A stretch of DNA of 64,000 bases, taken from NCBI RefSeq assembly GCF_000374405.1, contig NZ_KB894282.1, positions 35,023 to 99,022 of the forward strand. The letters are read 5' to 3'. Under the pieces are notes generated by a model. It made no database searches. It was not told the origin of the DNA and worked only from the letters and a program-made list of their open reading frames with translations. Each line of letters starts with the position of its first letter. The stretch's first letter is position 1. The position numbers and the translations under genes are program-made. This document shows, piece by piece, positions 51,328 through 61,821 of the stretch. This DNA is from Riemerella columbina DSM 16469. GTDB taxonomy: Bacteria > Bacteroidota > Bacteroidia > Flavobacteriales > Weeksellaceae.

Positions 51328-53937
51328 ATGATTAAAGAACAATTTGGAATGGCAATCCTATGCCTTTTTGTTGGAGTAGGATTTGTCTTTGGACAAAATA
51401 GAGAAAAGCAAAAGAAAGATACCGTAGTAATTTACAAAAAGGATGAAAAGCAAATAGTTGATAAAAAGCATGAACAGAAAGAATTTGTTCTCTATAATAA
51501 ACTACTTAAAAATGCCATTACCAAAAAAGGATTACTTACGATACACGAAGTAAAAGATGCTTTATATTTCGAAATTCCAAATGAAATATTAGGCAAAGAT
51601 TTATTAATTGTAAATAAAATTTCTTCTGTACCCTCACCAATCAATAATGCGGGGATAAATAAAGGAATGAATTATGAGAATAAAATCATTAGATTTTATA
51701 AAGATTCTAAAAATAAAAAAGTATGGGTAAAAACATTTGATCCTCAAATTGAAGTCAATCCTAAAGACAACATCTATTCTTCCGTAAGAGATAATTATGG
51801 GGAGTCCATAGTTCAAGGTTTTGAAATAAAATCTTATGGTACAGATTCTACTGCTGTAATACAAGTGAATAATGTTTTTGATGGTAATGCAAAAAGTTTC
51901 AATAATTTATTTGATAATATTGGAATGGGCAGTAGTATCAAAACCAAAGATTCTTACATAGAAACAACTAAGGCATTTCCAAAAAATATTATTATAAAAT
52001 CTATACTTACCACTCAAATTTCGGAGGGTAAAACTTCATCAGAAAAAGCAGATTTAACCGTAGGGACTACTACAAATATTGTGCTGCTGCCAGAACCAAT
52101 GGTGGGGAGATTTTCCGATGATAGAGTGGGGTATTTTACAACACCTAAGCTCTATTATAATGATCAGCAACAAAAAGTTGAGCAAAAAGAATTGATTACA
52201 CGATGGAGACTAGAGCCTAAACCTGAAGATGTAGAGCGGTATTTAAGAGGAGAGTTGGTAGAGCCTCAAAAACCTATTGTGTATTATATAGACCCTGCTA
52301 CGCCTAAACAGTGGCAGCAAGCAATAATAGATGGCGTCTACGATTGGAATCAGGCTTTTGAGAAGGCTGGGTTTAAAAATGTTATAAGTGCTAGGCTTCC
52401 AGATCCAAATGATAAAGAATTTGATGCAGATGATGTAAGATACTCCGTTATTACCTATGCGGCATCAGCTATGGCGAATGCTATGGGGCCTTCGGTAGTA
52501 GATCCTAGAACAGGAGAAATTTTAGAATCCGATATTATTTGGTGGCATAATGTAATGACACTGCTTCAATCTTGGATGCGTGTTCAAACGGGAATTATAG
52601 ATCCGCAAGTGCGAGGAAATATCTTTCCAGATGTTAAAATGGCACATGCGATTCGTTTTGTGTCATCGCATGAAGTAGGGCATACCTTTGGGCTTAAGCA
52701 TAATATGGGTGCTTCACATGCTTTTAGTGTAGAGCAGTTAAGGTCACCAGAATTTACTTCAAAAATGGGAGGTACAGCACCTTCTATTATGGATTATGCT
52801 CGGTTTAATTATGTAGCTCAAGAAGGAGATGGTGTAAAACAAATTACACCCAAAATTGGCATTTATGACGAATATGCGATTAATTGGGGATACCGATGGA
52901 CTGGAGCAAAGACGCCACAAGAAGAGGTATATAAAACTAGACAATGGATAGAAAAACATCAAGGTGACCCACTCTATTTCTATGGAAAACAACAATCTGA
53001 AATTATAGACCCCCGCTCTCAAGCAGAAGATTTAGGAGATAATGCAATGAAGGCTGGAGAATATGGTATAATCAACTTAAAAAAGACCATACCCCATTTG
53101 ATAGAATGGAGTACTAAAAATGGAGATAATTATGACGAAGCCAAATCCTTCTACAACCAGGTGATTAATCAATGGTATGTATATAATAATCATGTTTTGG
53201 CTAATATTGGAGGGATATACCTTACACCAACGGTAAAAGGTGATCGTTTGGATACCTACCAACCTGTGCCTTATGAAATACAAAAAGAAGCATTAGAATT
53301 CATTAAAAAAAATATATTAACTTTACCTAAGTGGTTGTTTATTAATCCAGAACTAAGTAAAATACGACCTGCTAAAACAACACCAAAAGGATTAGTAGAT
53401 CAATCGCCTTACAATGTATTTAGAGAAAAACAAGCGGCAATTCTTTATGGATTAATCAATGACAAAAAATTATTAAGACTTCTAGAGTTTGAATTTTCGA
53501 AATCAGAAAAAGATTCACCTAAGTTGATGACTGTGGTAGAACTATTTCAAGAACTGAGAACCTTTATATTTAAGAAAACTATAGCTAAACAGTCTTTAGA
53601 TATAGCAGAGCGTATGACACAGAAAAATTATATTGATGCATTAATAATTGATACACAGCAATTATACGATAAAACTGAAAGCACTATATTTGGAAAAATG
53701 CCGATGATTTGTGATTATGCAGAACACAACACTAGCGAACATAATTTTAATGATAATCAGTTAGACCTTTATTTTGAAGGAATGAAACGCTTATCAGAAG
53801 TAGGTTCAGCAAAACGAGCAGAATTAGTAAAAGTAAGAAAAATTATATCTAAATCGCTCAACAGTGGTGATGAGGCTACTAAAAATCATTATCAAGATAT
53901 GTTGATCAGGATTGATAAGGCATTGAAAACAGACTAA
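51328..53937 (+). CDS. Secreted zinc-dependent metalloprotease (DUF5117 type)
   Basis: An 869-residue exported protein (signal peptide MIKEQFGMAILCLFVGVGFVFGQ, shortened here to its features: basic start, hydrophobic core, FGQ cleavage site). The zinc site is SSHEVGHTFGLKHN, an extended HExxHxxGxxH metzincin motif, near residue 450, followed by SIMDYARFNY with the Met-turn. The N-terminal half matches DUF5117 proteins of Bacteroidota. It is followed after 21 nt by the SusC gene, so protease and importer probably act together on a peptide or protein. Confidence 0.88.
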   Translation: MIKEQFGMAILCLFVGVGFVFGQNREKQKKDTVVIYKKDEKQIVDKKHEQKEFVLYNKLLKNAITKKGLLTIHEVKDALYFEIPNEILGKDLLIVNKISSVPSPINNAGINKGMNYENKIIRFYKDSKNKKVWVKTFDPQIEVNPKDNIYSSVRDNYGESIVQGFEIKSYGTDSTAVIQVNNVFDGNAKSFNNLFDNIGMGSSIKTKDSYIETTKAFPKNIIIKSILTTQISEGKTSSEKADLTVGTTTNIVLLPEPMVGRFSDDRVGYFTTPKLYYNDQQQKVEQKELITRWRLEPKPEDVERYLRGELVEPQKPIVYYIDPATPKQWQQAIIDGVYDWNQAFEKAGFKNVISARLPDPNDKEFDADDVRYSVITYAASAMANAMGPSVVDPRTGEILESDIIWWHNVMTLLQSWMRVQTGIIDPQVRGNIFPDVKMAHAIRFVSSHEVGHTFGLKHNMGASHAFSVEQLRSPEFTSKMGGTAPSIMDYARFNYVAQEGDGVKQITPKIGIYDEYAINWGYRWTGAKTPQEEVYKTRQWIEKHQGDPLYFYGKQQSEIIDPRSQAEDLGDNAMKAGEYGIINLKKTIPHLIEWSTKNGDNYDEAKSFYNQVINQWYVYNNHVLANIGGIYLTPTVKGDRLDTYQPVPYEIQKEALEFIKKNILTLPKWLFINPELSKIRPAKTTPKGLVDQSPYNVFREKQAAILYGLINDKKLLRLLEFEFSKSEKDSPKLMTVVELFQELRTFIFKKTIAKQSLDIAERMTQKNYIDALIIDTQQLYDKTESTIFGKMPMICDYAEHNTSEHNFNDNQLDLYFEGMKRLSEVGSAKRAELVKVRKIISKSLNSGDEATKNHYQDMLIRIDKALKTD

Positions 53938-53958
53938 CGAAAAATTAAAATAAATAAT

Positions 53959-56900
53959 ATGAAGACAAAACTACTATTAAGTCTTTTACCTGGAGTGTTT
54001 TTTGCACAGCAACAAGTGTCTAAAGATACATTAAAAGGCAACGAAAAAACTATTGAAGAAGTGGTGCTGACGGGGTTTCAAAAGATAGAAAAAAGCAAAT
54101 TGACCTCATCTGTAGATGTGGTAAAAATGAAGAAAATAGAGCAAAAAGCAACGGCTTCTGTAGACCAAATGTTACAAGGTAAAGTAGCAGGGGTAATGAT
54201 AACACCGTCATCTGGAACACCAGGACAAATTGCACCGATAAGAATTAGAGGAACCGCTTCTCTATCAGGTAATAATAGCCCACTTTGGGTGATTGATGGA
54301 ATGCCTTTAGAAGGCAACCAAGCACCAAATTATGATATAGGACAAGATATTAACCTCCTTAAAAACTATTCTATAGCAGGAGTAAACCCTGAGGATATTG
54401 AGGATATTACAGTACTCAAAGATGCTTCTGCTACGGCAATATATGGGGCTCAAGCAGCCAATGGTGTTATATTAATTACTACGAAAAATGGCAAGAAAGG
54501 AAGAATGAGCATTAACTTTTCTTCTAATACATTTGTAACACAAAAGCCAGATTTTTCTAAATTAAACTTAATGGATACCAATCAGAAAGTGAATTTTGAA
54601 TTAATGATGGCGGCAAGACCAGATTTAGATGGTTATAGAAAAGATAATGGTGCGATTTCAAGAATTTTAACGGCTAATAATGATTGGGATAATCTAAGAA
54701 ATGGTGGGACTTCCGCATTAAGCTTGGCATCTCAACAAGCCATTGATCAACTGAGAAAAACCAATACCAATTGGGGAAATTTATTATATCGAAATGCGAT
54801 TAACCATCAGCATTCTGTGAGCCTTTCTGGTGGACTAGATAATTATAATTACTATGCCTCATTAGGGTATTATAATGAACAGTCTACTGTTATAGGATCG
54901 GGTTTTGATAGATTTAATCTGACTTTAAAAAATAATTATAAGTTGAGTAAAAAACTTAGCTTAGGATTATCTATATTTGGAACTTCTACCAAGCAAACTT
55001 CATTTTTGTCAGATTCTGGTAGTTATACTACACCTACTTATTATTCTAGAACGGCTAATCCTTATCTAGCACCTAGAGATGCCCAAGGAAATTATATTTA
55101 TGATCAAGATATTAACTATGTAGAATCTTTGTCCACAGGTGCAGTAACTAGAATTCCTTATAATTACATAGAAGAAAGAGAAAACACCAATTATAGTATG
55201 CTGAGTCGTAACCTTAGAGCTATATTAGATTTTGATTTTAAAATCTTTAAAGGCTTAGAATACCGCTCGCAGTTTGGTATATCTATTGGAACTACTAAAA
55301 CGGAACGCTATGCCGATGAAGCAACTTATTTTATGAGAAAGAGAATGGCTAATAGTGTACAGTTTTCTACTAATAAATCATTCTTGCCAGACGGTGGTTA
55401 TATGAAGCAAAATAATGCGAACGAATTAGATTATAATTTTAAAAATATCTTGGAGTATAGCCCTAGATTTGGAAAGCACGATATCTCTGCTTTAATAGGT
55501 TCTGAAATTAGAAGAACTAATTATACCGATACTATGAGCCAAATGTACGGCTATAACAAGCGTAATAAAACATCCGTACCTTTTGATATTCCCAATAGCG
55601 ATAGAGATAATCCAATCTATATTCCTAACAAGGACATTGAAGTAGAGAATGCTTATGCTTCATTTTTTGGAACATTATCCTATACTTATGACAATCGTTA
55701 TACTATATTTGGAAGTGTAAGGTATGATGGAACCAACTTCTTTGGTGCCGAAACTAATAAAAGATGGAATCCGATTTGGGCTGCATCTTTCGCTTGGAAT
55801 GTTAAGAATGAATCATTTTTAAAGCATAATAACACCATAAGCAGATTAAAATTAAGAGGTTCCTATGGATTACAAGGAAATATTGATAGAACGACTACCC
55901 CTTACTATGTAGGACGCTATAATAATACCACCATACTTAATACCTCTGAACCAACGATAACTAATGATGGGGCACCTAATCCATTACTTAGATGGGAAAA
56001 AACAACGACCAAAGATTTAGGTTTAGATTTGGGACTTTGGAATAATCGCCTTAATTTCACATTAGATTTTTATGAAAGAAAGGGTGAGGATATTTTAGGA
56101 TACAAAGATTTACCTTTAGAAACTGGTTTCTCATTAACAAATGTGAACTGGGCTAGTTTAACGAATAGAGGATTTGAGTTTTCTCTAAGTACAACTAATA
56201 TCAGTACAGAAAAATTCAATTGGGTTACTACATTTAACATTGCCGCTAACAGAAGTAATATTGATGAAGTAAACGATGGGCGCTCTAACTTTTTACCTTC
56301 CGGAAAAGGCTATCCTGTAAATGCCGTATTTGGTTTGAGAACAGCGGGCTTAGATGCTAATGGTTTACCTCAGTTCTATGATAAAAATGGGAATGTAGTT
56401 TCTGCGGTTGATTTTTACAAAATTTCTGACCCTTGGGGGATTGGCTTTGTAGTAAGTGAATATTCCACAGAAGAATTTAGAAATTTATTTTCTTATATAG
56501 GCGACCGTGATCCAAAATACTTTGGTGGTTTAACCAATACATTCAACATCGGTAATTGGGATCTAAACATTGCAGCATCATTTAATATTAAACAGACTGT
56601 AGTGGGGCAACCACCATATAACTTTACAGCGGTCGATAGAGGGTTAAATGGTTCTTCTCAAGTTTTAGAGGCGTGGAATCCGAACAACAAAAATTCATCC
56701 TTGCCTAGAATTATTGGTAGTGGGACCTTACCAGGGCAGTCAGAAGTCTATGGATGGTTCTCGAGCGGAGATAGTTACAATACTTATAATTATTTTGACT
56801 CTTGGATGAAAGAAATCAGTTTCGTGCGAATTAATAATATAAGATTAGGCTATACACTACCTAATCAACTGATTAAATATTCGGGTATTAAATCATTGAA

Positions 56901-57036
56901 ACTATCAGTAGAAGGTAGAAACTTATTTGTTTTTGGTAGTGACTATCATGGATATTTTGATCCAGAAACTTATGGAAATATTTATGCACAACCTATTCAG
57001 AAAGCGTTTGTTTTCGGTGTAAATGTAGGTTTTTAA
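53959..57036 (+). CDS. SusC/RagA family TonB-linked outer-membrane protein
   Basis: A 1025-residue outer-membrane transporter with a short signal peptide, a TonB-box-like EEVVLTGF near residue 34, a plug domain (LQGKVAGVMITPSSGTPGQI, IRIRGTASLSGNNSPLWVID, LKDASATAIYGAQAANGVIL) and a C-terminal barrel ending FVFGVNVGF with the terminal Phe. It lacks the N-terminal carboxypeptidase-regulatory domain found in most SusC proteins. Paired with the SusD gene 20 nt downstream. Confidence 0.95.
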   Translation: MKTKLLLSLLPGVFFAQQQVSKDTLKGNEKTIEEVVLTGFQKIEKSKLTSSVDVVKMKKIEQKATASVDQMLQGKVAGVMITPSSGTPGQIAPIRIRGTASLSGNNSPLWVIDGMPLEGNQAPNYDIGQDINLLKNYSIAGVNPEDIEDITVLKDASATAIYGAQAANGVILITTKNGKKGRMSINFSSNTFVTQKPDFSKLNLMDTNQKVNFELMMAARPDLDGYRKDNGAISRILTANNDWDNLRNGGTSALSLASQQAIDQLRKTNTNWGNLLYRNAINHQHSVSLSGGLDNYNYYASLGYYNEQSTVIGSGFDRFNLTLKNNYKLSKKLSLGLSIFGTSTKQTSFLSDSGSYTTPTYYSRTANPYLAPRDAQGNYIYDQDINYVESLSTGAVTRIPYNYIEERENTNYSMLSRNLRAILDFDFKIFKGLEYRSQFGISIGTTKTERYADEATYFMRKRMANSVQFSTNKSFLPDGGYMKQNNANELDYNFKNILEYSPRFGKHDISALIGSEIRRTNYTDTMSQMYGYNKRNKTSVPFDIPNSDRDNPIYIPNKDIEVENAYASFFGTLSYTYDNRYTIFGSVRYDGTNFFGAETNKRWNPIWAASFAWNVKNESFLKHNNTISRLKLRGSYGLQGNIDRTTTPYYVGRYNNTTILNTSEPTITNDGAPNPLLRWEKTTTKDLGLDLGLWNNRLNFTLDFYERKGEDILGYKDLPLETGFSLTNVNWASLTNRGFEFSLSTTNISTEKFNWVTTFNIAANRSNIDEVNDGRSNFLPSGKGYPVNAVFGLRTAGLDANGLPQFYDKNGNVVSAVDFYKISDPWGIGFVVSEYSTEEFRNLFSYIGDRDPKYFGGLTNTFNIGNWDLNIAASFNIKQTVVGQPPYNFTAVDRGLNGSSQVLEAWNPNNKNSSLPRIIGSGTLPGQSEVYGWFSSGDSYNTYNYFDSWMKEISFVRINNIRLGYTLPNQLIKYSGIKSLKLSVEGRNLFVFGSDYHGYFDPETYGNIYAQPIQKAFVFGVNVGF

Positions 57037-57056
57037 TTTTAAAATTTAAAGAAAAT

Positions 57057-58370
57057 ATGAAATCAAATATTATAAAACCATTATTGCTCGTTGCGGCATT
57101 ATCATTAGGCAGCCACTCTTGCCAAAGATACTTGGATATAACGCCTACCGGAAAGGTATTACCTCAGACAGAGGAAGATTTTAGAGCATTACTTACTAGA
57201 GCTTACCAATTGTTTCCTAAGCATAAAGCACTTCTAAATTTAAAGTCGGATGAAGTAAAAGCAGGCAATACTTCAGAATCTTATAAAGCTATTTTTACTT
57301 GGGATGAATCCAATGCTATCCCAGGTTCTATTGAGATGCCTTATGCATCATTCTATCAAGTGATTTTCAATACCAACTATATCATTCAGAATATTGGTAA
57401 ATATAATAGTTCAAACCAAAAGACTAATCAAATTTTAGGAGAAGCATATGCTTTGAGGGCTTATACATACTTTGAATTAATCAATATCTATGCACCTGCT
57501 TATAATGGAAATAATGGCGATGAATTATCGGTGCCATTAATTACTGAGGTAAATTTAGAACGCAGTTTTCCTCGCGTGACTTTGGATGCTGCCTATAATC
57601 AAATTTTATCGGATATCAAATCTTCGGAAGACTTGTTAAACGAGAGTAGTTTTCCAGTAGGGTATAACTATAGATTTACAACAACCGCGCTACATGCATT
57701 TAAGGCAAGGTTGTATCAATATAGAGGAGAGTGGAATAAAGCATTACATGAAGCGAATTTGGTATTAAACTCAAATCATAATTTAGAAGATTTCAATCAG
57801 TTTAATGTACTACCTAATGATTTTAAATCTAAAGAATCCATCATGAATTTAGAATTGGCTTTAGATTATTCCACAAATCGTTTTTCAAGAGCTAGCGATG
57901 AACATATTGCTTTATACGACCAAGTGAATGATTTAAGGTTTTCTAAGTACTTTAAGAAAACTGGTAATGACTGGCAATCTACAAAATACAATTCTAATGA
58001 TTTTAAATGTAGTTTTAGAGTAGCAGATATTTTATTAGTGAAAGCGGAAGCAGAAGCACGACTAGGAAAAGAAGCCGATTCTAAAGCAACATTGCTTAGT
58101 CTTGCTAAAAACAGATATAATGCGATTGGTTTTACACAGTTTAAAACTAAAATCTCATCTCTTTCTGGAAATTCTTATATTAAAGAATTATTAGATGAAA
58201 GGGCAAGAGAGCTATCTTTTGAAGGGCTTAGATGGGGGGATTTGCGTAGAACAACACAACCAAAAATCACTCATATATTCGATGGGAAAGCCTATGAATT
58301 AAAGGCTAAAGATATAAGATATACGACGCCTTTTCCTAAAGATGCAAGATTAAAAAATCCAGAACTATAA
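57057..58370 (+). CDS. SusD/RagB family nutrient-binding lipoprotein
   Basis: A 437-residue lipoprotein with lipobox GSHSC (cysteine at residue 22) and the SusD features RYLDITPTGKVLPQTEEDF, EAYALRAYTYFELIN and LLDERARELSFEGLRWGDLRR. It caps the upstream SusC transporter at the outer membrane. Together with the metalloprotease it suggests uptake of peptides rather than glycans, since no carbohydrate enzymes are near. Confidence 0.93.
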   Translation: MKSNIIKPLLLVAALSLGSHSCQRYLDITPTGKVLPQTEEDFRALLTRAYQLFPKHKALLNLKSDEVKAGNTSESYKAIFTWDESNAIPGSIEMPYASFYQVIFNTNYIIQNIGKYNSSNQKTNQILGEAYALRAYTYFELINIYAPAYNGNNGDELSVPLITEVNLERSFPRVTLDAAYNQILSDIKSSEDLLNESSFPVGYNYRFTTTALHAFKARLYQYRGEWNKALHEANLVLNSNHNLEDFNQFNVLPNDFKSKESIMNLELALDYSTNRFSRASDEHIALYDQVNDLRFSKYFKKTGNDWQSTKYNSNDFKCSFRVADILLVKAEAEARLGKEADSKATLLSLAKNRYNAIGFTQFKTKISSLSGNSYIKELLDERARELSFEGLRWGDLRRTTQPKITHIFDGKAYELKAKDIRYTTPFPKDARLKNPEL

Positions 58371-58388
58371 TATTTATAAATAATACTT

Positions 58389-58730
58389 ATGAATTTAATT
58401 ATCAGACTTTTAGTTACAGCTGTATCTGCGTTTCTATTGCAAAAAGTGCTAGATGGTGTGCGTATAGACTCTTTGGGTACCGCCATTGTATTTGCTATTG
58501 TATTGGGGGCATTTAATTTATTAATCCGTCCAGTTTTACAATTGATTGGTTTACCATTAACGATATTGACTTTAGGACTATTTGCTTTAGTCATCAATGC
58601 GGCAGTGGTACTAATGGCAGACTATTTTGTAGAAGGAATGTCCATTGATGGCTTTTGGTGGGCGTTAGGCTTTAGTATACTGTTGTCTTTCGTAACTTCA
58701 GCACTTAATAGTTTAATTTTGAAAGACTAA
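58389..58730 (+). CDS. Small membrane protein, phage-holin-like (PF04020 type)
   Basis: A 113-residue protein with four hydrophobic helices (LIIRLLVTAVSAFLLQ; ALVFAIVLGAFNLLIRPVL type; LTILTLGLFALVINAAVVLM; FSILLSFVTSALNSLI). It matches the four-helix family often named phage holin in annotation, though it is a chromosomal protein of unknown role. It lies 18 nt after SusD and ends before a terminator. Confidence 0.8.
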   Translation: MNLIIRLLVTAVSAFLLQKVLDGVRIDSLGTAIVFAIVLGAFNLLIRPVLQLIGLPLTILTLGLFALVINAAVVLMADYFVEGMSIDGFWWALGFSILLSFVTSALNSLILKD

Positions 58731-58774
58731 TGAGTATTTTATTGATATTAGTTATTATCAATAGTTTTAGACAG

Positions 58775-58808
58775 AAAGGGTGTCCAGAAATTCGAGACAC
58801 CCTTTTTT
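58775..58808. terminator. Bidirectional terminator between convergent genes
   Basis: AGGGTGTC/GACACCCT stem with 11-nt loop, A residues before and T run after. It serves the plus-strand Sus operon and the minus-strand clpP gene. Confidence 0.88.
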
Positions 58809-58818
58809 ATCTAAATTA

Positions 58819-59496
58819 TTAAGACTTTCTTTCCAGCACTTCGTCTACCATGCCATATTTTTTGGCTTCGGAAGAAGTCATCCAATAGTCTCTATCAGAG
58901 GATTTTTCTACCCACTCATACGACTGTCCAGAATGGTGAGAGATAATATCATAAAGTTCTTTTTTCAATTTTAACATCTCTCTTAAGTTAATTTCCATGT
59001 CGCTGGCTACCCCTTGAGCGCCACCGCTTGGCTGGTGAATCATTACTCTAGAATGCTTTAGTGCAGAACGCTTACCTTTTTCCCCAGAAACAAGTAATAC
59101 CGCTCCCATAGACGCTGCCATACCTGTACAAATAGTGGCTACATCGGGCTTGATGATCTGCATTGTATCGTAAATACCTAATCCAGCATAAACACTTCCC
59201 CCTGGCGAGTTGATATAGATTTGAATATCTTTCGCTGGGTCTGAACTTTCTAAAAATAACAATTGTGCTGTCACAATATTAGCCACTTGATCGTCGATGC
59301 CTGTACCTAGAAAGATAATTCTATCCATCATCAAACGAGAAAATACATCCATCTGAGCCACATTAAGGCGTCGTTCTTCCATGATATAAGGCGTAAGATT
59401 TGTTGGGTTAAACATCCCCATATATTGATCCGTTGCTAAACCATTATTTCCTAAATGTTTAACTGAAAAATCTCTAAATTCTTTTTTAATATCCAT
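58819..59496 (-). CDS. clpP: ATP-dependent Clp protease proteolytic subunit
   Basis: A 225-residue serine protease. Catalytic serine in CTGMAASMGAVLLVS, histidine in RVMIHQPSGGAQG, and aspartate in the following SSDRDYWM region. The start at ATG 59496 is preferred; a TTG at 59526 would add ten residues not present in family members. It is 64 nt after dnaG on the minus strand. No clpX gene adjoins. Confidence 0.95.
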   Translation of the reverse strand: MDIKKEFRDFSVKHLGNNGLATDQYMGMFNPTNLTPYIMEERRLNVAQMDVFSRLMMDRIIFLGTGIDDQVANIVTAQLLFLESSDPAKDIQIYINSPGGSVYAGLGIYDTMQIIKPDVATICTGMAASMGAVLLVSGEKGKRSALKHSRVMIHQPSGGAQGVASDMEINLREMLKLKKELYDIISHHSGQSYEWVEKSSDRDYWMTSSEAKKYGMVDEVLERKS

Positions 59497-59560
59497 AATA
59501 TTATAATCTTTGTATTTTATTCTCAAATAGTATTCCTACGCGGTAAAGATAGACATTCTG

Positions 59561-61489
59561 TCATATTACCCGAAATAATTCTTGGTCTAATTTATTTTTA
59601 AGTTGGGTTAGTTTGATTATTTTTTGGTAGATTTCTGTTTTATCTTCTGCCTCCGTATTTTTTAATTCTTTAATCATCCTCATCACATATTCTCTTTTAT
59701 ACCTTAGTATGGTTTCTTTTACCAATTTGGATACACTTTCCTCTTTGGGCTTCAGATAAATATTATGTTTTGACCAATCGCTTAACTGGTAAGGTTCTAC
59801 TAAAACCGTCGCTATTTTCCCTGTTATGGTTTCGTCCATTAAAGTCATAAAAAATTGGTCGGTGCGAAGTTCCCCTTCTGCAATCCCGTCTTCTAGTTCT
59901 TTAATAATTTTTTGGTTCGTTGGCGATTGTATCTCGCATTCGTCTTGATGAATAGCCTGGATAATTTCCTCAATAACCGTAGTCTGATAAGATTCGTTAT
60001 CAATACTTTTTAAATCTATAATCTGAGTTCCATATTTTAGCATAATCTCTACCAACTGCTCCTCTAAATAAAGCAACGCCGTTTGGTTTCTGTCTTCATT
60101 AAGGGCATCCACCACTTCCAACTTTTGGGGTTGTGGTTTAGGGACGGGCTGGCTACCACCTCTAAATTCTTTTTGTTTGATTTGGTTTTGAATGCCCAAT
60201 TCATTAAACAAAGATTTTTCAGAGAGGCTAAACTGGTTAGAAATTTCTTTTAAATAAATCTCTTGTTGTAAAATATTCGGCACAAACGCCACAGACTTTA
60301 CGATATCTCGAATTGCTTGCGATTTTTTAATAGGGTCATGCTCGGTATCTTTAAGTAAAATTTCAGCCTTAAAGTTGATGAAATCCTGAGCGTGTTCCGC
60401 AATGAAATTTTCTACAAAATCCTTTGGATGTTTTCGAGAAAAAGAATCTGGGTCGTCTCCATCGGGGAATAGCAATACTCTAATATTCATCCCTTCGGAT
60501 AGCAATAAATCTATGCTTCTAAAACTGGCTTTTATCCCTGCGGCATCGCCATCAAACAATATGGTTACATTTTCTGTAAGCCTTTTGATGAGTTTTATTT
60601 GCTCTATCGTGAGTGCCGTCCCAGAACTTGCCACTACATTTTCAATTCCCGCTTGATGAAGGGCAATTACATCCATATAGCCCTCTACTAAAAGGCAAAG
60701 ATTATTTTTAGAAATAGCTTGCTTACTCTGGTTTAAACCATATAGTACATTAGATTTATGGTAGACATCGGTTTCTGGCGAATTGAGGTATTTGGCAGCC
60801 TTAACATTAGACTTTAAAATCCTTGCCCCAAAACCTAACACGCGTCCCGAAAAACTATGGATAGGAAACATTACTCGTTCCCGAAATCTATCCACACCTT
60901 CTGGTGCATATTCTGTAAATAGAGATAATCCCGATTTTTCTAAAATGTCTTTGCTATAACCTTTGGACAGAGCGTATTCTGTAAACGCATTTTTTTGCAT
61001 CGGCGAATAGCCCAATTGGAATTTTTTGATGATATCCTCCCGAAGCTCACGCTCTTTAAAATAAGATAATCCAATAGCTCTCCCCTCTTCTTCGTCCCAT
61101 AGTTGCTCTTGAAAATAATGATTGGCTACTTCATGGATTTTGTAGAGTAAATCTTTTTCATTTTGAGCATTCTTTTCCTCATCGGTAAGTTCCCGTTTGT
61201 TTTCCTCTACTTCAATACCATATCTTTTTGCAGCATACCTAAGTGCTTCAGGATAGGAAAAATTTTCAATTTCCATTAAAAAAGAAATTGCCGTTCCCCC
61301 TTTACCAGAGGAAAAATCTTTCCATATTTGTTTAGAAGGCGAAACTACAAAACTTGGCGTTTTCTCGTCCACAAATGGACTTAGCCCTTTGAAATTAGAC
61401 CCTGCTCTTTTAAGTTGCACATACTCACCAACAATGTCTTCCACCCTTATGGCAGAAAAAATTTTATCTATGGTTTCTTTAGTAATCAA
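59561..61489 (-). CDS. dnaG: DNA primase without the usual zinc ligands
   Basis: Makes RNA primers for replication. The 642-residue protein has the N-terminal region (GLSPFVDEKTPSFVVSPSKQ), the core, and the Toprim motifs (LLVEGYMDVIALHQAGI; FDGDAAGI), then a helicase-binding C-terminus. In the N-terminal zinc ribbon the canonical CPFH and CFGCG are replaced by SPFV and DFSSG, so no CHC2 zinc can bind. From memory this is common in Flavobacteriia, hence a lineage trait rather than damage. Confidence 0.95.
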   Translation of the reverse strand: MITKETIDKIFSAIRVEDIVGEYVQLKRAGSNFKGLSPFVDEKTPSFVVSPSKQIWKDFSSGKGGTAISFLMEIENFSYPEALRYAAKRYGIEVEENKRELTDEEKNAQNEKDLLYKIHEVANHYFQEQLWDEEEGRAIGLSYFKERELREDIIKKFQLGYSPMQKNAFTEYALSKGYSKDILEKSGLSLFTEYAPEGVDRFRERVMFPIHSFSGRVLGFGARILKSNVKAAKYLNSPETDVYHKSNVLYGLNQSKQAISKNNLCLLVEGYMDVIALHQAGIENVVASSGTALTIEQIKLIKRLTENVTILFDGDAAGIKASFRSIDLLLSEGMNIRVLLFPDGDDPDSFSRKHPKDFVENFIAEHAQDFINFKAEILLKDTEHDPIKKSQAIRDIVKSVAFVPNILQQEIYLKEISNQFSLSEKSLFNELGIQNQIKQKEFRGGSQPVPKPQPQKLEVVDALNEDRNQTALLYLEEQLVEIMLKYGTQIIDLKSIDNESYQTTVIEEIIQAIHQDECEIQSPTNQKIIKELEDGIAEGELRTDQFFMTLMDETITGKIATVLVEPYQLSDWSKHNIYLKPKEESVSKLVKETILRYKREYVMRMIKELKNTEAEDKTEIYQKIIKLTQLKNKLDQELFRVI

Positions 61490-61505
61490 AGTCTATGAAT
61501 ATTAT

Positions 61506-61736
61506 TTATGGATAGATATAAAGGGCTTTAAAATATTCGAATCGCTTAAAGGGAATCATTAATTTCCAAAAAGATACCGAACGGTAACGATTTATTCTAT
61601 AATAAGTGACCAACACATGGTAAGGATAATAGGATAAAAATAAAACTAAGCTTAAGGTAGATGGCAACTTATCAAATGAAAAAATAATTGCCAACAATGG
61701 AACAGTAGTTAATAAAATATATTGTAATCTTGACAT
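61506..61736 (-). CDS. Small membrane protein
   Basis: A 76-residue protein with two hydrophobic helices (about residues 5-20 and 27-45) and a basic aromatic C-terminus (YYRINRYRSVSFWKLMIPFK). It lies 16 nt upstream of dnaG on the same strand. I do not recognise it; the short length leaves some doubt. Confidence 0.5.
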   Translation of the reverse strand: MSRLQYILLTTVPLLAIIFSFDKLPSTLSLVLFLSYYPYHVLVTYYRINRYRSVSFWKLMIPFKRFEYFKALYIYP

Positions 61737-61821
61737 ATTTTAATTAAAAAAATCGACACATCTAAATTAGATTTATACATCACTACATTATACCTCTGTA
61801 CAGTATTTATTACATTGTATA

